A stretch of DNA of 64,000 nucleotides, taken from positions 1 through 64,000 of the forward strand of contig CANNZV010001158.1 of assembly GCA_947561585.1 (NCBI GenBank), in the 5' to 3' direction. The notes beneath the pieces are model-generated. The model did not search any database and had not been told where the DNA came from. It saw nothing but the letters and a program-made list of their open reading frames with translations. Source of the DNA: Caprella mutica. Lineage: Eukaryota; Arthropoda; Malacostraca; Amphipoda; Caprellidae. The position numbers and the translations under genes are program-made. This document shows, in pieces, positions 10,601 through 20,550 of the stretch; positions within the stretch are counted from its first letter, which is position 1, and each line of letters begins with the position of its first letter.

Positions 10601-13600
10601 TGCCGTGAGGCTGCTGTTGAATTGCTGTGAGGCTGCTGTGGAATTGCCGTGATATAGGAGTATCGGGGATGAGTATCACAGGTTTATTAATGAATAAGAG
10701 CTCTTTAACTTTATTAATAAATGTGCGCAAGTCCACCCGTGAATTAAAATATTCCCAGGGTGTTCTTGCGCATCTAGTATATTGGTTATATCTCAATAAT
10801 TTATAATTATTATTAAAATCATCTTATATGACGTTAATCTGCAGTAAATTATGCGTATCCAACGTAAATTGCAATCAAATTTGAGCATAATTATCAACAC
10901 TACAGCAAAGTTCGCGGAGATTCGATTCTAGTCCAAAATAATTATTTTGCTATAAAAAACATAGGTCTCTGTTTGAACACTTAGTATCTATACTTAATCT
11001 CTTACGATTTTCGTGAAATTTATGGACTAGGGGGTTTAAGAGCTGTTCTTTCCAATGGTGTTGTCAGATTTGAAATATTTTAAAGCATTCGCCGTCAATT
11101 ACCGATGCGCAACTTCACCCGGAATGTTGAAGTGCGCAAAGCCACCCGGTCTGACGCTATATACTAATTTTAATAGAAATGCATTCCTATAATAAGCAAA
11201 TGTTCGTTAATTGTATTTATAATTTTGCCTCCTATGGTGCAATTTTACTTTTTTCTCCTATTGTGTAGAAATAACTACAAAAAATTAACTAAGTGTATCA
11301 TTAAATTTAATTTTCTATAAAAAAAAATATTTTGTAGCACTGAAATTTCTATCAGTGGCACTCGAAAAAAAACTTCTGCCCACCCCTGCTATAGAGTGTG
11401 ATCTGTTGAAATAAATGAGAGCTATTTTGGATATCCTCTAACCAGTCTGCAGAATATGGGAAATATTTGGGATATTCTCTCGAAACAATTTTGAATTAAT
11501 TCCTATATTTACATTAATTTTGCTATGAACACTTCTGAATTAGCTAATCGCTATATTGACATTAATTTTGCTACAAACAGAATAGATCTCTACAAACACT
11601 TTACCAGATTCTGCAAACTGGTCCTCTACAAAAAATTTGGAATCAATTCCTCAATTCCATTAATAATGCAGTGAATACTTGGGAGTGAATTATTCTATTT
11701 TATTACAAAGAATTTTCTAGGAGCAGAAGAAATGTTTTTTATAACACTTCACATTATCACATTCACATGAACAATGGTAAGACAAACGGGCACCTATCAA
11801 ATAATTTCAATTAGCTAAATAGAATAAATTTTTGATATTCAAAAAGCAATACAGAGTAATGATCTTATTTAAAATAGCTTAGAAACAGTAGTTAAGAGTC
11901 GAGACTTAGTTAGAGATACTGAGAATCAGATTCTTCTTTTCAGGCTTCAGCTACAAACCTTCAGCTAAGATCACTCCTTCTTTCTTCAGCCTTTCGGCTT
12001 TAGCAGGACCATCTTCAAGAACCAAAACCTGCAAAAAGAGAAGTTAAGTTGTGTTAAAAACCAAGTTTAACTGCAGTTTGATGTTAAAAATACATTCAGA
12101 AATAATGATAATAAAATAGAGAACAAAATAATCAAATCATTACCTATATCTATCATCAAAGTATATTATATGAAGTACGTAGGTTACCATGTTTTAAAGT
12201 TTGCCAGTCTGTATTTTGTGGTAAATTCCACCGGCATGTGGAATTAAAAATAATATTCTGGCAAAGTCGGTGGATATTTAGCTATTTACTACTATGTTAC
12301 CATTAAATTTCGGTGGGAAAATGGATAAAATGTTGGTGGATCAGCCAAATTACTGGAAATTTATGGTGGATTTTTTCAGCTTTTTTAAAAAGTCAGTGGA
12401 ATTTTGTGAACCAAATACAGACTGGAAAGTGTGGCAGGAAAGTCGCCAGTTTAGTGAGAAAATGAATCCAGGTCGCCACATTTAAGATACTTTAAAGGAG
12501 AAATTTTGGCTTCCTAGTGAAGAATTTACACTTGGAAACATCCTTATGCTTCATGCCTGTGTATCTCTCGAAACTATTTTATGAAAAATGTACTTGCTAT
12601 TTACCGCTTTTCCAACATACTTAACCTCTCAAAAGTCGCCAATATAATGGCGACTTTGTCCATACTTTAAAATATGGGTAGGTTACCAGTCTGCAGAAGC
12701 AGAATATGGAACATTTTTCCAAGACTCTCAGTCTCTCTGCAGGAGTTTATGATTGAATTTTAGAAACTGGAGATCTCTGTGGGAGATATTGTAATAATTC
12801 CTATGTTACCATTAATTTAGCTGCGGGAGATTTTGAATCAATTCCTATGTTACCATCAATTTAGCTGCAGGAGATTCTGAATCTGCTGCTGAGAGTCAGA
12901 GACCAGATTGTATTTGGTGGTAAATTCCAAGGATATATCAGGAGATATCTAATTTCTCTAATACCACTTCAATTGCAAATGGTGAGAAGTATCTAATTTT
13001 CTCCTATGCTACAATGTTATTTTGGAGAGAATTTATGATAATTTGGTCATTTTGAAAAGAAATTTGGTGAATATTGGAGAGATAAATGGAGAGTTTATGA
13101 GACATACTATTTTACTTGGCAATGTCGGAGGATATTTAGCTATTAATTCCTATATTACCAATAATTTTGGGAGGGGAAACTGGAAAAATGTTGGAGGACT
13201 AAACAAATTTATGAAAAATGTTGGCAGCTATTTCTCAGATTTTAGAATAAGTCAGAGGAGTTCAGTGCACCAAATACAAACTGGGTCAGAGAGAAGCTCT
13301 CTCTCAAATTAAATTCTCTGCGGGAGAAGAGACACATTCTGAAGACTGGGTAGGTCCAGTCTCCAGACTGCAGAAACTGGCCATGTTTCAGAGGCGCTGG
13401 ATAATTGTAAGCCAATTTTCGAGCCCAAATTCCAGTCTGAAAAGTAGAGCAGGATTTGTGGATTAATCCTGCGCCCAAGTCCTATTTAATTCCTAAGTTC
13501 CATGTTAATTGCTGCGCCAAATTCCCAATTTCTGTAAAAAATCCTGGGTCTGAGGAGACATTCTTTTCAGACTGGCCAAAATTCTGAGTCAAGCCAATTT

Positions 13601-14419
13601 GGCACATTTTTTGAAGATTTCAAGCCAAAATTAACATGGAAACATAGGAATTATTTCAAAATTTAAAGCCAATTAGACATATCTGAGTTTTGACCTTTTG
13701 AAATCTAAGCCAATTAATTGACTTTAACAAATTAACGGACATACTCTGTAACATGGGAAACTGGTAAACTGTTCTCCAAGAAATCCTCTATTTTGGCTTC
13801 TGTTCTCAGTAAAATACATGTAAACATAGGAGAAAATTAAGGATTGTTCACACAGAAAATATTAAAAATGTCCCATATTCTGCAGTGGTTAGCTAATGTT
13901 ATTTGAAATTTGATAGATAATAAAATCAGATTGTCAGACTATAAATCTATTTATATTGAAACAGGAATTACAGGATAAACCATTGCATTAAACACAGCTA
14001 CAGGGGTTAAAAACAAAACTGAAAAAAAACCTAGGTGCACAATGCATTCTAATTCTATAACAGATTACCTACCTCTCCTAAATGTCCCAATCTGCAATAT
14101 AAAATCCATTTTATTATTTTAATAATTTCTTTGGAAACAATCCTGAATTTTCACAGATTCTCATAGGAAGTATTTTACCAAGTACAAAAGCAAAAAACCA
14201 AAAACATATTTTTTCTGCACTCTGCCATCTGGTAATTTGGTAAATAATGTCAAATTTCAGACAATCACTCACCTTTCTTCTTTTGATTGGATCAAGCCAA
14301 TCCATATCAATGATCTCATTCACCTCATCTTCTCTTATTTGATTGTCAGTAGAAAATACTGATGATGAACTGTCTTTGGATAAAGACTCGTACTTCCTCT
14401 TCCAATTGAATTTGTGCAT
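4311..14419 (-). CDS. TTC33: TTC33, tetratricopeptide repeat protein 33 (complete, six coding exons)
   Basis: A host gene for a small soluble TPR protein presumed to act as a protein-binding scaffold; the cellular role of the family is poorly defined. Coding exons in transcript order: 14419-14273, 12028-11959, 9247-9147, 7135-7036, 5751-5660, 4664-4311. All introns are GT-AG and all phases match. The product is about 287 residues, against 262 in human TTC33. Family hallmarks are the N-terminus MHKFNWKRK, then WLDPIKRRK, the LKKEG..LAEANKWWSAIKKW TPR, WWCGHQTLGRA and GIGELHKAVITF. The C-terminal third is a charged Ser/Lys-rich tail with no fold I recognise. An in-frame ATG two codons upstream (14425) has a poorer context than the ATG at 14419, which also matches the family start. 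No internal stop is present. The family identification rests on my recollection of the vertebrate protein. Confidence 0.9.
5041..5680 (-). repeat. 16 x 40-bp tandem array made from the TTC33 exon 5 / 5' splice site junction
   Basis: Sixteen exact-length 40-bp units fill the start of intron 5. Read on the minus strand, each unit is GAG CTG AGA GAG CAT GAC CTC AAG (exon 5 codons) followed by GTAAATAAATAACCCA. The exon-proximal unit (5641-5680) is the functional one. Units are of two kinds: A (CTGAGAGAGCAT; units starting 5041, 5121, 5161, 5201, 5321, 5641) and B (TTGAGGGAACGT; the others, some with GATCTC). The AAGGTAAATAAATAA donor is unchanged in all 16. The expansion probably started from the near-identical AACTCAGAG in the exon and AACCCAGAG in the intron. 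Confidence 0.95.
5660..5751 (-). CDS. TTC33: TTC33 coding exon 5
   Basis: 92 bp, with acceptor CTTGCAG|GT and donor CTCAAG|GTAAAT. Encodes IGELHKAVITFSVCLRLNP (TPR 3) and ends ELREHDLK. The last 20 nt or so and the donor are repeated in the tandem array that follows in the intron. Only the first, most upstream donor (5659) keeps the frame joined to exon 6. Confidence 0.87.
6160..6538. mobile_element. Fold-back element with long imperfect inverted arms
   Basis: The arms start CAGGACAATAACCCCCCGTG at 6165 and end in its complement at 6534. They continue through C-rich CCGGACAAA motifs to the inner pair GCATAATTCATTTT and AAAATGAATTATGC. The 10-mer CCTCGTAGAC lies just outside on both sides (6150-6159 and 6539-6548), separated from the palindrome by 4-5 nt, and may be the target duplication. 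It lies within TTC33 intron 4. Both strands carry open frames here, but these reflect low-complexity C/A runs rather than coding. Confidence 0.65.
7036..7135 (-). CDS. TTC33: TTC33 coding exon 4
   Basis: 100 bp, with acceptor TCTCCAG|GTT and donor ATGG|GTAGCT. Encodes VGEYVPSIKSAQECVSLAP and then WWCGHQTLGRALM. The TLGRA signature of TTC33 TPR 2 is intact. It leaves one base for the next exon. Confidence 0.87.
7414..9117. mobile_element. Non-autonomous hAT-like element rich in GGAGCA motifs
   Basis: The inverted ends GGACATTGGAGCACTTA (7414) and its near-complement TAAATGCTCCAATGTCC (9117) bound about 1.7 kb in TTC33 intron 3. Clusters of GGAGCA/GAGCACTT words fill both subterminal regions. 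The flanking 8-mers TAGAGCTA and GAGACTTA match at five of eight positions, so the target duplication is weak. No transposase is encoded. Confidence 0.55.
7497..7615. repeat. 21-bp tandem repeat inside the GGAGCA element
   Basis: About five and a half copies of a 21-bp unit (GGAGCACTTATCGGAGGATT plus one base). Because 21 is a multiple of three, both strands read as artificial seven-residue repeat peptides, which I do not take as coding. Confidence 0.85.
9147..9247 (-). CDS. TTC33: TTC33 coding exon 3
   Basis: 101 bp, with acceptor CTCTAG|CT and donor CAG|GTTACT. Encodes NKWWSAIKKWQAALSYVP and HEMIAQAYMQ, the body of TPR 1. The end of a 1.7-kb mobile element lies only about 29 bp from its donor side. 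Confidence 0.88.
9905..11163. repeat. Inner inverted-repeat unit within the hAT element
   Basis: About 30 bp at 9905-9935 (TATAGCGTCGGATCGGGTGG then CTTTGCGCA) is repeated inverted at 11132-11163 with two or three mismatches. The motif TGCGCAA..CCACCCG recurs at about 10727 and 11106. This may be an older element nested in, or captured by, the surrounding hAT element. No clear target duplication was found. Confidence 0.55.
10140..10652. repeat. 22-bp minisatellite, about 23 copies
   Basis: The unit is GGCTGCTGTGCAATTGCCGT plus GA, with sub-variants (GAGTCTGCTG, TGTTGAATTG). Because 22 is not a multiple of three, the three frames of the minus strand all encode the same 22-residue repeat, giving open frames of up to 234 codons. 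This is a by-product of the period rather than evidence of a gene. Confidence 0.93.
11442..11621. mobile_element. 180-bp MITE with CCAGTYTGCAGAATMTGG ends
   Basis: Terminal inverted repeats of 18 bp (CCAGTCTGCAGAATATGG and CCAGTTTGCAGAATCTGG) are bounded by 8-mers TCCTCTAA and TCCTCTAC, a one-mismatch 8-bp target duplication. This is a hAT-like signature. It is a member of a family with ends scattered through the window. Confidence 0.7.
11959..12028 (-). CDS. TTC33: TTC33 coding exon 2
   Basis: 70 bp, with acceptor TTTTTGCAG|GTT and donor GAAG|GTTTGT. Encodes VLVLEDGPAKAERLKKEG and the first helix of TPR 1. It ends with one leftover base that combines with exon 3 to give Ala. Confidence 0.85.
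12187..12677. mobile_element. 491-bp hAT-like MITE, GTGG-motif version
   Basis: Perfect 8-bp duplication GTAGGTTA (12179-12186 and 12678-12685) and inverted ends CCATGTTTTAAAGT and CCATATTTTAAAGT. The interior aligns with the neighbouring element at 12686-13349, but its repeated GGTGG words correspond to GGAGG there. A 63-codon frame across it is not considered coding. Confidence 0.75.
12686..13349. mobile_element. Related hAT-like MITE, GAGG-motif version
   Basis: Starts CCAGTCTGCAGAAGCAG and ends TTCTGAAGACTGG. It directly abuts the previous element and is flanked by GTAGGTTA and GTAGGTCC (6 of 8 match). It contains the ATTCCTATGTTACCATTAAT core found elsewhere in the window. It is non-coding. 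Confidence 0.55.
13350..13890. repeat. Further relics of the CCAGTCTGCAG/AATTCCTATGTT repeat family
   Basis: Contains the same building blocks (AACATAGGAATTATTTC and the terminal CCATATTCTGCAGT) with recurrent AGCCAA words. Boundaries are unclear. It lies in TTC33 intron 1. Confidence 0.45.
14273..14419 (-). CDS. TTC33: TTC33 coding exon 1
   Basis: Encodes the start MHKFNWKRKYESLSK and the acidic stretch ending WLDPIKRRK, both matching the TTC33 N-terminus. It ends in phase 0 at donor AAG|GTGAGT. The first ATG (14425) would add Met-Lys. A copia element lies about 430 bp upstream. Confidence 0.88.
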
Positions 14420-14425
14420 TTTCAT

Positions 14426-14848
14426 TAACTATCTACTACACAAACTGCAAAAAAGTAGGTAGGCACTAATTAAAATGCGGAAAAAACGTGAGCGTGATCG
14501 ACCTGAGCGTAATTTCTATTACCTTTTCACTAACTAGCGTGCAGCACTTTTTTTTATCACGCTAGCACATAATACTATCCAATAATAAATTACACAATTG
14601 ATATGGTCACGCTAATCTATAATTTTTGTTATCTTTTCACTAAGAAGAGTGCCACACTTTTCTATCACTCCAACACATAATCCATTCAAAATTAAATTAT
14701 ACTGTATACAATTGATATTGTCAAACAAATTTATAATTTGTGATATTTTAACTAAATACCTATTTTCCACATTTAAGACAGTTGCGTGAGCGTGCACGCC
14801 AAAAAATTTCATTTTTCGCGTTTTAAAGGCCTTATTACACGGTGCGAG
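14426..14848. promoter_or_regulatory. Presumed TTC33 5' UTR / proximal promoter
   Basis: The sequence between the TTC33 start and the copia insertion. It is AT-rich with several TTTTCACTAA and GCGTGAGCGTG words. No TATA box or initiator can be assigned with confidence. The role is inferred from position only. Confidence 0.3.
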
Positions 14849-14853
14849 TTACT

Positions 14854-15192
14854 TGTTGGAATTTTAGTTTAAATGTATTACACACTCTTATATATGTTTA
14901 ATGTTAACTTCCTGTTAGATTAGCTGAGCTATATTAATTACCTATTGTTTAAATAACAATGTATTACTTTTATGAGAAACGGATTTAAGGGTTAAAGTCC
15001 GATCACAGTTCCGGTGCGTCTTAAATACCATCGTATGTAAATTCTTAAATCAGTCTGTCTTTTACATTACTCAGTGAGAGATGTGCTTCACTCATCTCTC
15101 TAATATACTTCTAACTGTAAAACATATTACTCTTTAAATAAACTCTATGTCTTAACGTTGTTAACCCACTATAATTTAACCTAATTCTAACA
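14854..15192 (+). repeat. Copia 5' LTR
   Basis: Runs from TGTTGGAATTTTAG to CCTAATTCTAACA. It carries ACGGATTTAAG where the 3' copy has ATGATTTAAG, the only clear difference. Confidence 0.95.
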
Positions 15193-15210
15193 GGTTATGG
15201 GCCCAGTGAA
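15193..15210 (+). promoter_or_regulatory. Copia primer-binding site
   Basis: GGTTATGGGCCCAGTGAA immediately follows the 5' LTR. It matches the internal (half) initiator tRNA-Met primer site known for Drosophila copia. Confidence 0.8.
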
Positions 15211-15700
15211 CGATAAGAGTTTATAAATCAAATCATGTTTAAAAACACTTAGAAATATATTTCAGTAATCAAGTGACAATAAGTACAGTGAAAAAGTGTT
15301 AAACTAAATGACACATATACGCACGAACGTTTGTGTAAGCATATCTTGCTAATGCGCTATTGAGGTCAATAATATTGACTGATATTGCGGTATGTACTTG
15401 TTTGTCTCGTATAATTATTTATTATTCTTTGCGGTAGAGGTGTCAAGAGAGGTCACAAATTACCTTTAAATCTGTGACCTTATCCTTTGGTAAACAGTCT
15501 TTCAACAAAAGGTTCTTGCGAACTAAGACTTGTGTTGCTGTTCCAATTTGAATATTAATAATTATATTCTGTGAAGTTATTCTTATGAATTAGAATAATT
15601 ATTCCTGATTAAATATCAATTCAGTTAAACAGTAAATCAATTTAACTGCTTTGTTTGTTTATGTTTGTTAAGTATTGAATGATAATAAATACTTGAAAAC

Positions 15701-18700
15701 ATGTCTTCAAATAAGTTACCGGGGATTGTTCCCCTAGACGGAAATAATTACCCTACATGGAGGGTACAAATGAAAATGTACCTCTTAAGAGAGAAACTGA
15801 TGGATATAGCTGATGGATCTAAACCAGTTCCACCAGATTCCTCTTCAACTGAGGTTAAGGATGCCTATGACACTAAGAAGAATAAAGCTCTGGCAGATAT
15901 AGTACTATCTATTTCACCGGATCAATTGTACTTAGTTGGAAAACCCACGGATCCACGCGTTGTCTGGACCACCCTTCAAGAAACGTTTCAGAAAAACACG
16001 TGGGCGAACAAATTTCGTCTGAAGAAGAAACTTTACAACTTAAAATTGAAATCTCCCGAACTACTCAACTCCCATTTGAAAGAACTAACTGAAGTTTTTC
16101 AAGAGCTGGCCTTGTTGAATCAAGTGATCAGTGAAGAGGATAAAGTTATTTGTTTACTATCATCATTACCAGAGCAGTTTGAAGTGTTAGTTACTGCACT
16201 TGAAGCACAGTCAGACATTCCTAACTGGATTACCGTAGCTGACACACTCCGGAGAGAAACTGAAAAGTTGAGTATTAAATCCAATGATGGTTTGGCATTA
16301 TCAAATACACAGATTGATGCTGCAGTAAATAAACAGTCAATTAAGTGTCATTTTTGTAAGAAATTAGGACGCATGAAGAAAGACTGCTTTAAATTTAAAC
16401 GGTATCCTCAAACTAACAGAACTCAAAATCAGCCAAATGATGTAAACGTAAGTCATATAGAACTTAATCACACAATGTATGCTAATGATAGCGCTCTTTG
16501 TAACAAATATGACGACAGTAATATTTGGATAATAGATTCAGGCTCTTCATCACACATGAGTGGTGATAAAAATTTATGTAGAGATTTTGCAAACATTACC
16601 AAACCTATCAATGTTCGAGTAGGCAATGGAGCTGTTTTGCAAGCTATTTCACTAGGAAATGTTTCTGTTATTGTGAATATACCAGGTGGTGGAAGTAGAA
16701 AATGTACAATAAATGATGTATTATATGTGCCAAATCTAGCTTTTAATCTACTATCAGTGTCAAAAATGACAAATAATAATAAATCTATTATTTTTGAAAA
16801 TGATAACTGTAAAATATTGAACGAAAATAAAGAGTTAATTGCTGTGGCTCACTGTGTTGGTCAACTCTATTATCTTAATACTTTAGTTCATAAAGCTGCT
16901 GTAACGGTTGATCAAAATAAAGTAAATCTTCTATGGCATAGAAGGCTTGGTCATATAGGTAACGACAACTTGACTAAAATGATCCGAACTAAATCAGTTA
17001 ATGGTCTGGATAGTAAATTAAAGGCTATAGAAGGTGTGTGTGAACACTGCTGTAATGGGAAAATGCATAAAATACCATTTTCTACAAGCATTAAGAAAAA
17101 TTGTAAACCTCTTGATTTAATCCACACAGATTTCTGTGGGAAAATTACTCCCACTTCCAGGGGTAATAATTCATATTTTCTGACCTTTATTGATCATGCT
17201 ACTCGATACTCCTGGATATATGTTATTGCCCATAAGAGTGATGTGTTTCAGAAGTTTTTGGAATGGAAAGCAATGGTTGAAAATATTTACGAAAGGAAAA
17301 TTAAAACAATGCAGTCAGATAATGGAGGAGAATATACCTCAAATAAGTTTGAATCATATTTACGCAATGAAGGTATAATTCACCAGAAATCTATTCCTAA
17401 AACTCCTGAACAAAATGGGTTAGCTGAAAGATTTAATAGAACTATTATGGAAAAAGTTAGATGTATGTTATCTGATTCAGGAATTGATAAGGAATTCTGG
17501 GGTGAAGCACTATATACTGCAAATTACCTTAATAATAGATGCATTAATTCATTTTTAGTTAACAAAACTCCATATGAAGCATTAAATCTTAGAAAACCAA
17601 ATGTAAAGCATGTAAAAATTTTTGGATGCACTGCGTATGCTCACATCTCTCGAGATGAACGATCAAAATTAGAAAATAAAGCTACCAAATGCCTGTTTCT
17701 TGGTTATGGCACTGTTACTAAAGGGTATAAGATGTATGATGTTGAATCTAAAAGAATCTTCTTTTCCAGGAATGTAACCTTTGATGAATCAGTTTCATCT
17801 AAGATTGAGACCCCTCAACTGATTGAGACCCTACCTCTCCACTGGTGTTCCCTTCAGAAGATTCAGAACCTGCAGGGCCTGAGAATCAAACTCCTGACAA
17901 TAATCCTCCCTGAGGCGCAACCTGTACCAGCTATCAGACCAGATGAGGATCTTCCTGAACTGGAAAATAGACGATCGTCTAGAACGCGTCGAGCTCCTGT
18001 TAGATACGGTAGTTGGGATTATAGCCTTGATCAGTTTGAGGAGGAGGGTTTATTAGTCAATGGGAATATCAATATCGAACCTAGGTCGGTATCTGAGGCT
18101 CTTAATAGCGGTTCTGAATCCTCCAAATGGAAACTTGCCATGGAGAGGGAATTAAATGCTTTTGAGAAACATAAAGTTTTTGAACTCGTAAAACCTACCT
18201 CAAACTTAAACATCATTAAATCTAAATGGTTGTTTAAAAAGAAAAAGGGATCTGATGGTAGAGTGGCTTCATATAAAGCTAGATAAGTCGCTCAGGGTTT
18301 CTTACAGAGACCTGGAATTGACTATGATGAAATTTTTGCTCCTGTAGTTAGATTTGAATCGGTGCGAACCATGTTATCTTTAGCTGCTAAACAAAAATTA
18401 TTTGTACATCACTTGGATGTCAATTCTGCTTTTTTAAATGGGGATCTTAAAGAAAAAGTTTATATTAGACAGCCTCCAGGCTATGTTCTACCAGGAAAAG
18501 AAGATTTAATGTGCAAACTAAACAAATCTATGTATGGGTTAAAACAATCACCCAAATGTTGGAATGATTCTTTGGATGCATATCTTAAATCCTTTGGATG
18601 TATTCAGTCCTCTTGTGACTCATGTATTTATGTTAAAGTAATCAATGACTCACCATGCTTCATTTCTGTGTATGTAGATGATATTATTGTAGCATGTAAG

Positions 18701-19618
18701 AACTATGATGACCTGACTAAAATCAAGACTGATTTAAGTGCTAAATTTGAGATGAAAGACTTAGGAAAATTATCCTATTTCTTAGGCATAAAAGTCGTAC
18801 AAGACGAAAATAAAATATCATTAAATCAATCTTCATTTGTCAACGAGTTATTAGATAGATTTGAATTCAATAATTGTAAACCAGTATCAACTCCTGCTGA
18901 TGTTAATTCTCATTTGGAACCAACTACTGATGATTGTGAACTAGAAGATAAAACTAAATATCAGTCAGCTGTAGGTGCTTTACTTTATCTATCTACTAAA
19001 ACTAGGCCTGACATAACTTATGCAGTTGGAAATGTCTCTAAATTTTGTTCCAATCCAAACACTAAGCACTGGTCTGCAATTAAGAGAATATTTAGATACC
19101 TAAAGGGCACGCCTGATCTTGGCATTACATATGGTAATGAAGATTCTGATTTGATAGGTTATTCTGATGCCGACTGGGCAGGTAACAGAGTTGATAGGAA
19201 AAGTACTTCTGGCCAATGCTTTCTGTTAAATAATTCCATTATTTCTTGGCGCTCTGTGAAACAGTCATGTGTTGCTTTATCAACGGCTGAAGCTGAATAT
19301 GTTTCCCTCTCTGGTGCTTCCCAAGAAGCTGTATTTCTAAATAAATTACTATTAGATCTTAAAGTATCTAATAAGAATCCTATCGTTTTGTTTGAGGATA
19401 ATCAGTCAGCAATTTGTATTGCTAAAAATGCTAAAAATCATCCTAGATCGAAACACATTGATATTAAATTTCATTACATTAGAGATCTTGTTGCTTCAAA
19501 CATAATTAAACTTGTTTATTGCCCCAGTGAAATTATGCTTGCTGACATATTTACTAAACCTCTGCCTACTGATAGATTTACTAAATTAGTTGAATTAATA
19601 GGCATGAAAAATATATAA
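15701..19618 (+). pseudogene. Copia gag-pol polyprotein with one in-frame stop
   Basis: One frame of about 1,305 codons, broken only by TAA at 18284-18286. Domains in order: gag (residues 1 to about 230); a zinc knuckle CHFCKKLGRMKKDC whose His is replaced by Arg; aspartic protease WIIDSGSSSHMSG (Asp about 279); integrase HHCC zinc domain (WHRRLGHIG ... CEHC); integrase core with IHTDFCG, QSDNGGEY and PEQNGLAERFNR; reverse transcriptase with LDVNSAFLNGDL and YVDD at 18671-18682; and RNase H with DADWAGNRVDRKSTSG and STAEAEYVSLS. The stop lies just upstream of the reverse transcriptase core, in the conserved YKAR..VAQGF stretch. A variable linker near 17830-17910 is also open in a second frame, so compensating indels there are possible. 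This copy cannot make full pol by itself. Confidence 0.93.
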
Positions 19619-19626
19619 TGTCGTGT

Positions 19627-19635
19627 GAGGAGGAG
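19627..19635 (+). promoter_or_regulatory. Copia polypurine tract
   Basis: GAGGAGGAG abuts the 3' LTR, the usual plus-strand priming position. Confidence 0.75.
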
Positions 19636-19973
19636 TGTTGGAATTTTAGTTTAAATGTATTACACACTCTTATATATGTTTAATGTTAACTTCCTGTTAG
19701 ATTAGCTGAGCTATATTAATTACCTATTGTTTAAATAACAATGTATTACTTTTATGAGAAATGATTTAAGGGTTAAAGTCCGATCACAGTTCCGGTGCGT
19801 CTTAAATACCATCGTATGTAAATTCTTAAATCAGTCTGTCTTTTACATTACTCAGTGAGAGATGTGCTTCACTCATCTCTCTAATATACTTCTAACTGTA
19901 AAACATATTACTCTTTAAATAAACTCTATGTCTTAACGTTGTTAACCCACTATAATTTAACCTAATTCTAACA
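19636..19973 (+). repeat. Copia 3' LTR
   Basis: 338 bp, almost identical to the 5' LTR, followed by the TTACT duplication. Confidence 0.95.
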
Positions 19974-20487
19974 TTACTGTCATGACATTGGACAGCAACT
20001 GTCCCACTGTACTCGCATGCGATCGAGTAGCTCGACTCGCCTCACCCGGTCACACAAGTGCGAGCTGCTGGCTTGTAAATAGACAGTTACTGAACCTACA
20101 CTCGCATTGTATAACTTTTTTATTGATTAATGTTTTTATTAATTTTACTAACAATGTATTAATTTAATTATCATTTTCATTAAATTAATTAACATTTCAT
20201 TAATTTAATTAACATTTTATTAATTGGATTAATATTATAGGATATTAAATTTTTTTAATTCATAATATTTAATATAGCAATTTCAAACATATATAAGATA
20301 TACATGCTTTATTAATCATCAAATAAAACCCCAAACAATATGAAGCCGATTCAAACGAAAATATGACAAATCGGCTACCTAATTGAATACAAAATTATTC
20401 AGGTTTAGAATAGAATAAACCTAGGTATATCTACATTGCATGACATACAAGTTATTGTTCAGTGCAAATTGACATCCGAGTTTCGTC

Positions 20488-20550
20488 ATGGCCGTCTATA
20501 GTTGATCAGGCCAGATTCCCGAAAATAACAGCTGTTCAAAGTGGTCCTAA
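20488..20550 (+). repeat. Dispersed GGCCGTCTATAGTT..ATCAGGCC module, copy 1
   Basis: Reads ATGGCCGTCTATAGTTGATC AGGCCAG, then AACAGCTGTTCAAAGTGGTC. It shares its downstream TTCAA.GTGGTCCTA with copy 4. Confidence 0.6.

Larger units (their letters stand above)
9381..11388. mobile_element. Non-autonomous hAT element (2.0 kb) in TTC33 intron 2
   Basis: Flanked by a perfect 8-bp duplication CTATAGAG (9373-9380 and 11389-11396). The terminal inverted repeats are CAGGGGTGGGCA on both sides, and TGGCAC motifs repeat in the subterminal regions. The duplication length and the CAGGGGTGG start fit hAT. There is no transposase; the interior is a 22-bp minisatellite inside a second pair of inverted repeats. 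Confidence 0.85.
14854..19973 (+). mobile_element. Ty1/copia LTR retrotransposon, young, nearly intact
   Basis: A 5,120-bp element with a 5-bp target duplication TTACT (14849-14853 and 19974-19978), LTRs of 339 and 338 bp starting TGTTGG and ending TAACA, a primer-binding site for initiator tRNA-Met, one long gag-pol frame and a purine tract before the 3' LTR. The LTRs differ by one substitution and one indel, so the insertion is recent. It lies about 430 bp upstream of the TTC33 start, in opposite orientation to that gene. Confidence 0.95.

Noticed and set aside
10092..10796. Long minus-strand open frame (234 codons) of QLHSSLTAIAQQ repeats
   Set aside because: It is the 22-bp minisatellite read in one frame. 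The other two frames are equally open with the same peptide, so there is no coding signal.
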